Origin: JAUILA01 sp964563925
GTDB taxonomy: Bacteria > Bacteroidota > Bacteroidia > Cytophagales > Cyclobacteriaceae
Direction: 5' to 3'
NCBI GenBank assembly: GCA_964563925.1
Contig: CAZLZD010000006.1
Location: forward strand, 1 to 64,000
DNA length: 64,000 nt
Shown here: in pieces, positions 23,782-32,006 of the stretch
Layout of the letters: each line of letters starts with the position of its first letter
Position numbering within the stretch: position 1 is the first letter of the stretch
Position numbers and translations under genes: made by a program
Notes under the pieces: generated by a model
What the model saw: only the letters and a program-made list of their open reading frames with translations
What the model was told of the DNA's origin: nothing
Databases searched by the model: none

Positions 23782-24624
23782 ATGAGCTGGTTTAAAAGGA
23801 AAGACAAAGGAATTCAGACGCCGACCGAAGCCAAGAAGGAGGCCCCGGACGGGTTGTGGTTCAAGACCCCGAGCGGGAAAATCATTCATACCCGCGAACT
23901 CAGGAACAATTCCTATGTCAGTCCGGAAGATGGCTACCACGTACGAATCGGTTCAAAGGAATATTTCGAGATTCTCTTTGACAACAATAAGTTTACCGAG
24001 CTTGACCCATCGATGCAATCGGCCGATCCCCTCAAGTTTACCGACTCAAAACGCTATCCGGAAAGGATCAGGGCATCCCAGGACAAGACCGGGCTTAAGG
24101 ATGCCTGTCGTACAGCATACGGGAAAATGAATGGCCTGGAGATTACCATCGCGTGTATGGATTTCAGCTTCATTGGTGGTTCCATGGGTTCTGTCGTGGG
24201 TGAGAAAATTTCAAGGGCTATTGATCATGCCCTTGAGCACAAAACACCATTCCTGATGATCTCAAAGTCGGGCGGTGCCCGTATGATGGAAGCTGGCCTT
24301 TCCCTGATGCAAATGGGTAAAACCTCTGCCAAGCTGGCCCTGCTGAGTGAAGCCGGATTGCCCTATGTGTCGTTACTGACCGATCCGACTACCGGGGGAG
24401 TGACAGCTTCTTATGCAATGCTTGGCGATTTCAATATTGCAGAACCCGGTGCATTAATAGGTTTTGCCGGTCCGCGCGTGATCCGTGAAACCATTGGGAA
24501 AGACCTTCCCAAAGGCTTTCAGAGTGCTGAGTTCGTACTGGAACACGGCTTTCTTGATTTCATCGTTGATCGAAGAAACCTGAAGTCAAGGCTAACCTCA
24601 CTACTGGGGATGCTTAAAAACTGA
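23782..24624 (+). CDS. accD: Acetyl-CoA carboxylase carboxyltransferase subunit beta
   Basis: Beta subunit of the carboxyltransferase that makes malonyl-CoA for fatty-acid synthesis. The crotonase-fold core is clear: MDFSFIGGSMGSVVGEKI, the oxyanion segment SKSGGARMMEAGLSLMQM, and LTDPTTGGVTASYAMLGD followed by AEPGALIGFAGPRV. The N-terminal zinc ribbon has lost all four cysteines: where other bacteria have two CxxC pairs, this reads FKTPSGKII and YVSPEDGYH. The same loss is usual in Bacteroidota. Length 280 residues. The gene's TGA falls inside a hairpin shared with the convergent hemE. Confidence 0.95.
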   Translation: MSWFKRKDKGIQTPTEAKKEAPDGLWFKTPSGKIIHTRELRNNSYVSPEDGYHVRIGSKEYFEILFDNNKFTELDPSMQSADPLKFTDSKRYPERIRASQDKTGLKDACRTAYGKMNGLEITIACMDFSFIGGSMGSVVGEKISRAIDHALEHKTPFLMISKSGGARMMEAGLSLMQMGKTSAKLALLSEAGLPYVSLLTDPTTGGVTASYAMLGDFNIAEPGALIGFAGPRVIRETIGKDLPKGFQSAEFVLEHGFLDFIVDRRNLKSRLTSLLGMLKN

Positions 24625-24633
24625 TCATTGTGA

Positions 24634-25668
24634 TCAGCGCATTGACTTGCTGTAGGATTTTACCTCATCAATAAAAATTTTCACCTTTTCCGGATCAATA
24701 TCGGGGTATACCCCATGTCCGAGGTTGGCAATATGCCTGTTGGGCCCGAAGGCATCCAGCATACGGCGGGTTTCCTCCCTGATTACTTCTTCGGTGCCAT
24801 ACAGGACTGCCGGATCGAGGTTACCCTGCAATACCTTTTCGTTCCCGATTATCTGACGTGATTCAGCCGGGTCCATGCACCAGTCCAGTCCGATCGTACG
24901 GCAATCCAGTGCAGCCAGCATAGGCCGGGCGAACCACGCATCCTTGGCAAACAAGGTAATGGGAACCTCCGGAATGGCCTCACAAATTTGTTTCAGGTAA
25001 GGAATGCTGAATTTCCGGTAATTCTCCGGCGTCAATACCCCTGCCCACGAATCAAAAACCTGGAGGAGATCGGCACCAGCCTGGACCTGGCCCTTTAAAT
25101 AATTTATCGTGGAATCGGTAATCATCCGGAGAAGTTCATGAGCCAGCGCCGGGTCTTTATACAACATTCCCCGGGGAGCGGAAAATGTTTTACTGCCTCC
25201 GCCTTCCACCATATAGGCAAAGATGGTCCAGGGCGCTCCGGCAAACCCGATCAGGGGGACCCGGCCGTCCAGTCGTTTTTTTGTCTCCCGGATAGCATCC
25301 AGGGTATATCGGATCCCGTCAGCTTCCGCCACATGCAGCTTTTTCAGGTCCCGTGCATTCTTCACGGTTTCTGGAAAACTTGGCCCCCGTTTTTCTACCA
25401 TCTCGTAGGACAGCCCCATGGCTTCCGGAATGACCAGGATATCGGAGAAAATGATCGCAGCATCGACGCCAAGAATATCCACGGGCTGAATGGTCACCTC
25501 AGCCGCGAGGTCGGGAGTCTCCACCAATTCCTTGAATCCGCTCAGTGAATTGCGGACCTTCCGGTAATCAGGCAGTATTCTGCCGGCCTGACGCATCAGC
25601 CATACCGGGGTTCGTTCGGTCTTGCTGCCCGCCAGCGTGCGCAGCAGCAGATCATTTTTTATAGGCAT
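24634..25668 (-). CDS. hemE: Uroporphyrinogen decarboxylase
   Basis: Cofactor-free enzyme that converts uroporphyrinogen III to coproporphyrinogen III in haem synthesis (EC 4.1.1.37). The N-terminal signature is TPVWLMRQAGRILPDYR with the substrate-binding Arg residues, and IIFSDILVIPEAMG contains the catalytic Asp. GFAGAPWTIFAYMVEGG, FDSWAG and NLGHGVYPDIDPE also fit. I start at the ATG at 25668 (MPIKNDLLL), since the upstream in-frame codon is TTG. A -7-like box (TATCTTTG on the minus strand) ends three bases before this ATG, so the transcript may have almost no leader. Confidence 0.96.
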   Translation of the reverse strand: MPIKNDLLLRTLAGSKTERTPVWLMRQAGRILPDYRKVRNSLSGFKELVETPDLAAEVTIQPVDILGVDAAIIFSDILVIPEAMGLSYEMVEKRGPSFPETVKNARDLKKLHVAEADGIRYTLDAIRETKKRLDGRVPLIGFAGAPWTIFAYMVEGGGSKTFSAPRGMLYKDPALAHELLRMITDSTINYLKGQVQAGADLLQVFDSWAGVLTPENYRKFSIPYLKQICEAIPEVPITLFAKDAWFARPMLAALDCRTIGLDWCMDPAESRQIIGNEKVLQGNLDPAVLYGTEEVIREETRRMLDAFGPNRHIANLGHGVYPDIDPEKVKIFIDEVKSYSKSMR

Positions 25669-25671
25669 AGG

Positions 25672-25679
25672 CAAAGATA
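25672..25679 (-). promoter_or_regulatory. hemE promoter candidate, -7 box next to the start codon
   Basis: TATCTTTG on the minus strand, a full TAnnTTTG match, ending three bases before the hemE ATG. If used, transcription would begin at or next to the start codon. Confidence 0.35.
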
Positions 25680-25752
25680 CGGTCAGCGAAAGGATTTAAA
25701 AATCTTTCATTTGAATTCTCGGTTTTTGGCAGGAGGCTGTGTAATTTTCACT

Positions 25753-26646
25753 ATGCGTCAGCGCCCCGTACTTCTGTACACCCTGTTGTTTAGCCTGGCA
25801 GCCTGCCGGTTGTTTATGTATTGCAATACCACTGAACGACCCGAGGTGCAGTCGATGGATTCCATCTATTTGTCCTACGATCATGTACTCGTTCCTTATG
25901 CATTCTATGATCCGGATACGGCCTACCAGCTCGCTGACCGTCTTCGGGAGATCAGTGCCCTGACCTATGTTTCGGAGAATGAACTGGCTGCGGTGGAAGA
26001 TGAACATGGGATCGTTTATATCATAAGTACGGAAGGGGAAATTGTACGCGAAATTGAATTCGGGGAGAATGAAGACTATGAGGGTATAGAATTCTGGGAA
26101 GGGAAGTATTATGTAATGGACAGTGATGGTGACCTGACGCAATTTCCGGCTGATGATACCGATCAGGCACGATCTGAAGGCACAAAGATCAAGGGAGGTA
26201 ATGATTCGGAAGGATTGGGTATCTGGCAGGGCACATTGCTTGTAGCGTGCAAGGGGAGTGGGGATGCAGGTGATTTTAATGCGTCCGGGAAAGGAGTGTA
26301 TTCAATGGACCCGGACACCGGCGATCTCCTGGATCTCGTGATTGAGGTGGATGAAGATGACCTGGAAGAAATTATTCAAAAAAGGCACCCTGATCTTGAT
26401 ATAACCGATTTTGATCCGTCTGCGGTGGCGGTTAATCCGATTGATGATACCATATACCTGTTATCCGCCGATATGATCGTGGCAATATTCTCCTCATCCG
26501 GAGAGCTGAAGGAAGTTATTCCTCTTTTTTCTTCCATGTATCGCCAGCCTGAAGGTATTGCTTTTGCCCCTGACGGCACGTTGTTTATCGCAAGTGAAGG
26601 GGCAGGAAAAGCGGGGCAGTTGTTTCGCTTGTCCAGAAAAAAATAA
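25753..26646 (+). CDS. SdiA-regulated-domain-like beta-propeller lipoprotein
   Basis: A 297-residue exported protein. The signal peptide ends SLAAC, a good lipobox, when started at the ATG at 25753. An upstream in-frame start at 25711 would bury the signal. The body has repeated blades of the NHL or SdiA-regulated type: REISALTYVSENELAAVEDEHGIVYII, YEGIEFWEGKYYVMDSDG, SEGLGIWQGTLLVACKG, and PEGIAFAPDGTLFIASEG near the end. Such proteins are probably binding or scaffold modules, and no catalytic residues are evident. Monocistronic. Role unknown. Confidence 0.75.
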   Translation: MRQRPVLLYTLLFSLAACRLFMYCNTTERPEVQSMDSIYLSYDHVLVPYAFYDPDTAYQLADRLREISALTYVSENELAAVEDEHGIVYIISTEGEIVREIEFGENEDYEGIEFWEGKYYVMDSDGDLTQFPADDTDQARSEGTKIKGGNDSEGLGIWQGTLLVACKGSGDAGDFNASGKGVYSMDPDTGDLLDLVIEVDEDDLEEIIQKRHPDLDITDFDPSAVAVNPIDDTIYLLSADMIVAIFSSSGELKEVIPLFSSMYRQPEGIAFAPDGTLFIASEGAGKAGQLFRLSRKK

Positions 26647-26668
26647 AGCCATCCGCCAATGGCGGATG
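26637..26668 (-). terminator. Terminator of the small gene at 26694
   Basis: CATCCGCC (26650-26657) and GGCGGATG (26661-26668) form an 8-bp stem with a 3-nt loop. On the minus strand GC is followed by TTTATTTTTTT. It lies directly after the convergent lipoprotein gene's stop, but the T-rich tail fits only minus-strand transcription. Confidence 0.7.
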
Positions 26669-26693
26669 ACTTCTCCGGTCAACTTAATTATGC

Positions 26694-26945
26694 CTATAAT
26701 TGATAGATCGTTTGAATTGAGGTCAGTTTAATCCTGCGACCTTCCCTGGTCAGAAGTGAATCCGATGTAATCCCAATGATTGTTTCTACAAATGATTCCT
26801 CTCCCATAGTTCCGGCTTGTACGATCTCTACCGCCCGGTTATAAAAATTTCCGAGGATAAGCGCTCGTCGGATTCTTATTTTTTTACGGGGGGTTAGAAC
26901 GACATTCTCCATTACCTTGTAGTGGTTTTTGGTTGTAATCTTCAC
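26694..26945 (-). CDS. Small conserved-looking protein of unknown function
   Basis: An 83-residue frame starting at GTG 26945. An ATG at 26912 would give 72 residues. It is basic at the N-terminus (KKIRIRR) and ends with a beta-type segment, SFVETIIGITSDSLLTREG then RRIKLTSIQTIYQL. That resembles small Sm-like or SH3-like barrels such as those in short Bacteroidota regulatory proteins, but I cannot assign a family. It is followed by a good minus-strand terminator, which supports it being a real transcribed gene. No partner gene is adjacent on the same strand. Confidence 0.5.
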   Translation of the reverse strand: MKITTKNHYKVMENVVLTPRKKIRIRRALILGNFYNRAVEIVQAGTMGEESFVETIIGITSDSLLTREGRRIKLTSIQTIYQL

Positions 26946-27025
26946 AAGTATAACGTTGCGGAATCAGATTATTTTGAGACAATCTGCTAACTGAAGATTT
27001 AAGCAATAAATGGTAGTAATTGCCG

Positions 27026-28210
27026 TCAGCCGGAACGTTCCTGACTAAAACGACCTATCATCAGGCCCCTGACAACCGTCAGCAGGGTGACGGGGATCAA
27101 AGATTCATGCAGGTCCTGCGGGAGAATGACCCAGGTGATAAGTGTAACCAGTCCGATAAGGGAGGTGATTAGAAAAAAGGTTTTGACCCATGCCGGTATT
27201 TGGTGCTTGTACAGCCAGTATACGACCGGAACATAGAAGGGCACAGCCCACAACAGGTTCATATTCCTGCTTGCCGCGTCGTGATCGGTAACCAGCCAGA
27301 GGGCTAGCAGCAACCAGCCGACAAGGCCGATGCAGGTGAAAAGCACTGCATCAAAAATGCGGAAATATTTTTTCTGCCTGATCTCAATAAACGTAAGAAC
27401 CAGCCCCGCCGCCAGCAACAGGAGAAATGCCCCCATCGGTTTGATGAAACTGGAGGTATCAGGTTCGGGGGTGGATTCGTAAGTAATCAGTGTTTCCTTC
27501 ACCAGGGGTACTTCTTTGCCCCCCTGCATGATATAGGCATGATCGAAGGCCTGTTCGATGTAATCCGGCAGGAACATGTACATATCCGGCGTAGCCGTCA
27601 CATCCATTGGCAAACCCAGGCACAGGTCAATACCGAGATCTCCCCATGGTTGTTCCTGAAGATATAAATCCGTCAGGTCCCGGATGGTTCGTTCTTCGAT
27701 AATATAACTTCCGTCAAAACGGATGTCCTCCCCATATACTTTCCTGAGTGCATCACGAACCCGGGTGGCACAGTTATCATAAAAGTAATCGTAGTAATAA
27801 TACTGGTTTTCAGGAAGTGAGTTCCATTGCAGAAAGTCCAGCAGTTCCTGTTTTTGGCTGAGTGTCAGGTTAAGTACCTGCTCATGGATATACCGGTTTT
27901 CCATCACATAGAAGTCCCGGAAACGCTCATAATAGGTCACCCCCAGTTTATAATTGAGGTACCCCCTTGCAAAATTCAGATAGAAATTGGGCTGGTCAAA
28001 ATCAAATATTCCATAGTTGTAGAGCAGGTCAATGCCGAGCTGCGGATCATACACCCTGATGGCACTGTGCCCGAATGCCGAATACAATTCCGGCTGGTAA
28101 GGGCCGCAGGTGAGGATGTGTATTTCCGCCTGGTCGGTTAGTTGGAATTGGGCGTTTGACTGGACCGTGAATCCTGTAATGAACAGGAGAATGATCAGGA
28201 CATTCCTCAT
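27026..28210 (-). CDS. DUF4105 (Lnb N-terminal) membrane protein
   Basis: A 394-residue protein with a signal peptide (MRNVLIILLFITGFTVQSNAQ) when started at 28210. The N-terminal periplasmic DUF4105 domain has SAFGHSAIRVYDP, LLYNYGIFDFDQPNFY and YYYDYFYDNCATRVRDAL, including the His and Asn-Cys residues typical of this cysteine-hydrolase-like fold. The C-terminal half has about five membrane helices. Family members are common in Bacteroidota, and biochemical function is not settled. It is divergent from the radical SAM gene. Confidence 0.85.
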   Translation of the reverse strand: MRNVLIILLFITGFTVQSNAQFQLTDQAEIHILTCGPYQPELYSAFGHSAIRVYDPQLGIDLLYNYGIFDFDQPNFYLNFARGYLNYKLGVTYYERFRDFYVMENRYIHEQVLNLTLSQKQELLDFLQWNSLPENQYYYYDYFYDNCATRVRDALRKVYGEDIRFDGSYIIEERTIRDLTDLYLQEQPWGDLGIDLCLGLPMDVTATPDMYMFLPDYIEQAFDHAYIMQGGKEVPLVKETLITYESTPEPDTSSFIKPMGAFLLLLAAGLVLTFIEIRQKKYFRIFDAVLFTCIGLVGWLLLALWLVTDHDAASRNMNLLWAVPFYVPVVYWLYKHQIPAWVKTFFLITSLIGLVTLITWVILPQDLHESLIPVTLLTVVRGLMIGRFSQERSG

Positions 28211-28307
28211 GCCGTGAAGATACAAGGATTCATACATTTCAACCCATACCGGTCTAATAAATACCTTGTTCTTTTATTATTTGTATTGGCCTGTGCATCT
28301 TTACTGC

Positions 28308-29330
28308 ATGGCATTCTCCATTAATGATTCCCTGAACATGGCGCGCAAGCTCACGGCCGCCAGACTGGTTAATGCCCTTCGTATATTTTTCAGTTATCAC
28401 TGGTCCAGGATCACCCACCGGGCAGTTCATTACGGTATGCCCGTCAGCATTTCGCTGGAACCAACGACCTCCTGCAATTTGAGGTGTCCGGAATGCCCCA
28501 GCGGACTGAGATCATTCAGTCGTCCTACCGGTATGCTCACCGATGACATATTTTATTCGGTAATCGACCAGGTGAAACGTGAATTGTTTTACCTAAACTT
28601 CTACTTCCAGGGAGAGCCTTACCTGCATCCCCGTTTCCTGGACTATGTGGCCTACGCTCATAAAAACGGGATTTATACAGCTACGTCAACCAATGCCCAT
28701 TTCCTTGACATGGAGAAAGCACGGGCTACGGTGCATTCCGGTCTCGATCGATTGATTATATCAATAGACGGGACAAGCCAGGAAACCTATGAATCCTACC
28801 GGGTCGGCGGACAACTGGACAAGGTCCTTGAAGGTGCGGGTAACATGGTACGGGCGAAGCGCGAATCAGGCAGCGTTACCCCTCATCTTATTTTTCAGTT
28901 TCTGGTAGTGAGACCAAATGAGCACCAGGTGGAGGAAGTTTACCGGCTGGCCCGTGAAACCGGGGTGGATGAGGTGGTCATCAAGACTGCCCAGATTTAC
29001 GACTATGAAAACGGATCACCGCTTATCCCTGAAACGCCAGAATATTCCAGGTATGAAAAGCAGGAAAACGGGAAATACAGGATAAAGAATCCCCTTAAAA
29101 ATGAATGCTGGAAAATGTGGCAGGGATGTGTAATTACCTGGGATGGAAAAATAGTCCCATGTTGTTTTGATAAAGATGCCCATCATACAATAGGTTCGGT
29201 GACCAGCTCATCATTCAGGCAGTTATGGAAGAGCGACGCCTACCGGACGTTTCGGGAAAGCGTTCTCACGGGAAGGGATAAAATTGAAATGTGCCGTAAT
29301 TGCACAGAAGGTATGTCGACCTGGGCTTAG
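28308..29330 (+). CDS. Radical SAM/SPASM domain protein
   Basis: A 340-residue radical SAM enzyme. The [4Fe-4S] cluster cysteines are Cys56, Cys60 and Cys63 in CNLRCPECP. The auxiliary SPASM region near the C-terminus has WQGCVITWDGKIVPCCFDKD and CRNCTEG. I choose the ATG at 28308 (MAFSIND), although 28338 is also possible and the first in-frame start-like codon is a TTG. SPASM enzymes often modify peptides, but no small precursor peptide gene is visible next to it, so a tRNA, cofactor or envelope substrate is equally possible. Its TAG overlaps the stop of the convergent small Cys-rich gene. Confidence 0.85.
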   Translation: MAFSINDSLNMARKLTAARLVNALRIFFSYHWSRITHRAVHYGMPVSISLEPTTSCNLRCPECPSGLRSFSRPTGMLTDDIFYSVIDQVKRELFYLNFYFQGEPYLHPRFLDYVAYAHKNGIYTATSTNAHFLDMEKARATVHSGLDRLIISIDGTSQETYESYRVGGQLDKVLEGAGNMVRAKRESGSVTPHLIFQFLVVRPNEHQVEEVYRLARETGVDEVVIKTAQIYDYENGSPLIPETPEYSRYEKQENGKYRIKNPLKNECWKMWQGCVITWDGKIVPCCFDKDAHHTIGSVTSSSFRQLWKSDAYRTFRESVLTGRDKIEMCRNCTEGMSTWA

Positions 29331-29479
29331 GAAGATTTGATGGCCCGGCCCGGCTGACCGGAATCGCACCCGCAATTTTTCGCGCACCCTTTATCGGTAC
29401 GGAAAGAACGACGAAGCGTAAACCCCAGGTAGACCAGGGCGGCTATAAACAGAGCTATTAGTAGAATTTCCTGCAGCAT
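29327..29479 (-). CDS. Small FeoB-associated-type Cys-rich membrane protein
   Basis: A 50-residue protein reading MLQEILLIALFIAALVYLGF followed by TLRRSFRTDK and then a cysteine cluster CAKNCGC. One N-terminal transmembrane helix and the short Cys-rich tail match the FeoB-associated Cys-rich membrane proteins, although no feoA or feoB lies in this window. It sits 29 bases after the inositol phosphatase gene, at the end of the minus-strand operon. Its stop overlaps the stop of the radical SAM gene by two bases. The cysteines may bind iron or an Fe-S cluster, which is inference. Confidence 0.7.
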   Translation of the reverse strand: MLQEILLIALFIAALVYLGFTLRRSFRTDKGCAKNCGCDSGQPGRAIKSS

Positions 29480-29508
29480 GTCTCTTTGTGAACTGTAAAA
29501 TTAATGAA

Positions 29509-30318
29509 TTAGTTCGGCGCGTGCCAACGCTTCCTGATGATTTCGAGCATACCCTCATGTACACCTGGTGAGGCGGCAATCAGTTCACGTCCGAAAAGAA
29601 AGTCATCGCCTCCGTGGAAGTCACTGACCAGTCCGCCTGCTTCCTGCACAATCAGCGCACCGGCGGCGACATCCCAGGCATTCAGATTGTATTCAAAAAA
29701 CCCTTCAAAACGCCCGCAGGCGGTATAGGCCAGGTCTATGGCAGCGCTGCCTATGCGCCGCAAACCATGCGTATTCTGCATAAAATCGTTCAGGATTTCC
29801 AGGTAGGTATTCATCTGGCCGAAATCGTAATAAGGAAAGCCAGTTGCCAGTAAACTGTCTTGCAGACGGTCCCTGGTACTCACGTTGATCGTCTTATCGT
29901 TGCAATAGGCTCCTTTCCCCCGAATAGCATGAAACAGTTCGTCCCGATTAGGTTCATATACGGCACCCAGGAACAATTCCCCATCCCTGAGCAGCGCGAT
30001 GCTTACGCAATAAGCGGGGAGTCCATGTACAAAATTGGTGGTACCATCCAGTGGATCAATTATCCAGACAAAAGTCTCTCCTGAGGCCTTTTCCGCAGTT
30101 CCCTCCTCCGTAATAAATCCGCTTTCAGGAAGAATCTCCCTGCAACCACTGACGATTTTCTTTTCGGCCTCCTTATCCACATAGGAAACCAGGTCATTAA
30201 ACCCTTTCAATTCCACCTGCTCACGACTGAACGATAGGGCGGATTCCTGAATAAAGCGGCCGGTGTCCAGAATGAGTGTCCGGAGCTCTTCCATTATCTT
30301 CTCAGGGGATTTCATCAT
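29509..30318 (-). CDS. Inositol-1-monophosphatase family protein (SuhB-like)
   Basis: A 269-residue Mg-dependent phosphatase. Metal-binding motifs are complete: EEGT, WIIDPLDGTTNFVHGLP and NAWDVAAGALIVQEAGG. Inositol monophosphatases and SuhB relatives hydrolyse inositol phosphates or related sugar phosphates, and some act in rRNA transcription. The ATG at 30318 overlaps the TGA of the preceding membrane protein gene by four bases. A second ATG follows directly. The reading frame is open further upstream but that is inside the neighbour. Confidence 0.9.
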   Translation of the reverse strand: MMKSPEKIMEELRTLILDTGRFIQESALSFSREQVELKGFNDLVSYVDKEAEKKIVSGCREILPESGFITEEGTAEKASGETFVWIIDPLDGTTNFVHGLPAYCVSIALLRDGELFLGAVYEPNRDELFHAIRGKGAYCNDKTINVSTRDRLQDSLLATGFPYYDFGQMNTYLEILNDFMQNTHGLRRIGSAAIDLAYTACGRFEGFFEYNLNAWDVAAGALIVQEAGGLVSDFHGGDDFLFGRELIAASPGVHEGMLEIIRKRWHAPN

Positions 30319-31109
30319 TTTGTTACTTTTCGTTTGACAAGGCTGTAAAGTATCATCAGTACGCTGACCCATGCGCATGTCCTGCCAAATACTTCGCCGG
30401 TGATTGCGTACTTGTGCAGACCCGAGGGTAATTCTGACGGATTGCTGTAAGCCTGTACAGCGAATTCGGGTGTGACAACGAGTTCGGGTGCGTATAACCA
30501 CCAGGAGATTACTGCCGGAACAGACAGCACTATCAGGGAGTACAATAGCGTCAGGGGGCGGAATGTTTTTCGCAGAATTCCCGGGTCTTTAAAGAACACA
30601 TAGTAGCAAAGAATATTTCCAAGCAATATCCAGGCAGATACACCCATTATGCCGGTCTGTGTGTTCCAGGCTATTATATCTTCGTACATTCTGAAGGTGC
30701 TGCCCAGCAAGAGGTGAGCGAATTCAGGAATGATTTTAATGGCGGTATATTCCATTGCCAGCCAATAGATAAGCACGGTAAAGAAGCCAAGCCGGTTCTG
30801 GGTATGACGGTCTGTCAGCCAGAAGATAAAAAAGGAAAGGGCCATAAGAAGTCCGTAGAAAAGACCGTGAAACCATTGAAGGGAAGGGTTGATCAGGCTA
30901 ATGATCAGGAAGGCAAGGGATAGCGGCACCAGGATAAAGGCGAAATATTTTTTAAAGGGGGCATCTGCTCCCTTGAAAATGATATGCTGCCGGAACAGGG
31001 GAGCTATGGACAATGCGATCAGGAAGGGCCACTCCGGCCATACATGTCCTGCCACCATAAAGACGACGCTCAAAAACGACAGTATCAGTGCTTCGTTATT
31101 TTTTTCCAT
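30315..31109 (-). CDS. Integral membrane protein resembling the membrane part of apolipoprotein N-acyltransferase
   Basis: A 264-residue protein with about seven hydrophobic helices. The segment WNTQTGIMGVSAWILLGNILCYY and the opening PEWPFLIALSIAPLFRQHI resemble the N-terminal membrane domain of Lnt enzymes. No nitrilase (carbon-nitrogen hydrolase) domain follows, so it cannot be a complete Lnt. It may be a divergent or reduced relative with another role. It overlaps rsmI by 14 bases upstream and the inositol phosphatase by 4 bases downstream. Function uncertain. Confidence 0.6.
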   Translation of the reverse strand: MEKNNEALILSFLSVVFMVAGHVWPEWPFLIALSIAPLFRQHIIFKGADAPFKKYFAFILVPLSLAFLIISLINPSLQWFHGLFYGLLMALSFFIFWLTDRHTQNRLGFFTVLIYWLAMEYTAIKIIPEFAHLLLGSTFRMYEDIIAWNTQTGIMGVSAWILLGNILCYYVFFKDPGILRKTFRPLTLLYSLIVLSVPAVISWWLYAPELVVTPEFAVQAYSNPSELPSGLHKYAITGEVFGRTCAWVSVLMILYSLVKRKVTK

Positions 31110-31770
31110 GCACTACAAGAACAATTTCTCCTTTCACACCGGCTTCCGAATAGTGCTTTTCCAATTCGCTGAGTAACCCATTTCGCGTTTCCTCGTGCAT
31201 TTTCGTGAGTTCACGGGAAACAGAGGCCTCCCTGTCCCCAAAGTATTCCTGCAGTTGCCCCAGGGTCCTGACCAGGCGGTGGGGCGATTCATAGAATACC
31301 AGGGTGCGGATTTCTTCAGACAGCTCCCTGAGCCTGGTTTGCCTGCCTTTCTTATGAGGAAGGAATCCCTCAAAAACGAAACGGTCGGAAGCAAAACCTG
31401 ATTTGACCAGGGCAGGCACGAAGGCGGTAGCGCCGGGGAGGCATTCCACGGTGAGGTTTTGCTGAAGGCATTCCCTGACCAGCAGAAACCCCGGATCAGA
31501 GATACCTGGTGTTCCTGCATCTGTTATGAGGGCCATGCGGGTACCGCCCTGCAGACGCTCAATGATCGAAGAGAGCACCTTGTGCTCGTTAAAAATATGA
31601 TAGCTTTGCCTCGGTGTACTGATCTCATAACGCGTCAATAGTTTGCCCGACGTTCTGGTATCCTCGGCCAGAATTAAATCCACCTCCTTCAGCACACGCA
31701 ACGCCCTGAGGGTGATATCCTCAAGATTACCAATGGGTGTCGGTACGAGGTAAAGCGAGGTCTCACTCAT
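31096..31770 (-). CDS. rsmI: 16S rRNA (cytidine-1402-2'-O)-methyltransferase RsmI
   Basis: SAM-dependent methyltransferase of the tetrapyrrole-methylase fold that modifies C1402 in the ribosomal decoding centre. Signature segments are LYLVPTPIGNLEDITLRALRVL, DLILAEDTRTSGKLL, ALITDAGTPGISDPG and VECLPGATAFVPALV. At 224 residues it has only the catalytic domain and lacks the extra C-terminal part found in proteobacterial forms. It overlaps phhB by four bases and the next membrane protein by 14, so it is in the middle of a tight operon. Confidence 0.95.
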   Translation of the reverse strand: MSETSLYLVPTPIGNLEDITLRALRVLKEVDLILAEDTRTSGKLLTRYEISTPRQSYHIFNEHKVLSSIIERLQGGTRMALITDAGTPGISDPGFLLVRECLQQNLTVECLPGATAFVPALVKSGFASDRFVFEGFLPHKKGRQTRLRELSEEIRTLVFYESPHRLVRTLGQLQEYFGDREASVSRELTKMHEETRNGLLSELEKHYSEAGVKGEIVLVVHGKK

Positions 31771-32000
31771 GCAAGTGCATCTATGGCTTCGGCCAGTTTA
31801 TGGTCTTTATCCGTCACCACATCTCCTGCATCATGCGTATTAAGTTGAAAGGACACCTTGTTGTAAACATTGTGCCAGTTTGGATGATGATTCATCTTTT
31901 CCGCCACGATGGCCACCTTCGACATGAAACCAAATGCTTCGGTAAAATCTTTGAATTCAAAGGTTTTATTCAGGGTATTATTCTCTTCTTTCCAGCTCAT
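31767..32000 (-). CDS. phhB: 4a-hydroxytetrahydrobiopterin dehydratase
   Basis: A 77-residue pterin-4a-carbinolamine dehydratase (EC 4.2.1.96), which regenerates tetrahydropterin cofactor. The active-site motif MNHHPNWHNVYNKV and the later THDAGDVVTDKDHKLA are typical. No phenylalanine hydroxylase is in view. It overlaps rsmI by four bases (ATGA) and lies 6 bases after the lipoprotein methyltransferase gene. Confidence 0.93.
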   Translation of the reverse strand: MSWKEENNTLNKTFEFKDFTEAFGFMSKVAIVAEKMNHHPNWHNVYNKVSFQLNTHDAGDVVTDKDHKLAEAIDALA

Positions 32001-32006
32001 AATGTG

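Noticed and set aside
29391..29579. 62-residue minus-strand frame over the 3' end of the inositol phosphatase gene.
   Set aside because: It covers the region in a different frame from the real 50-residue Cys-rich gene at 29327-29479, which has a coherent membrane helix and Cys cluster.
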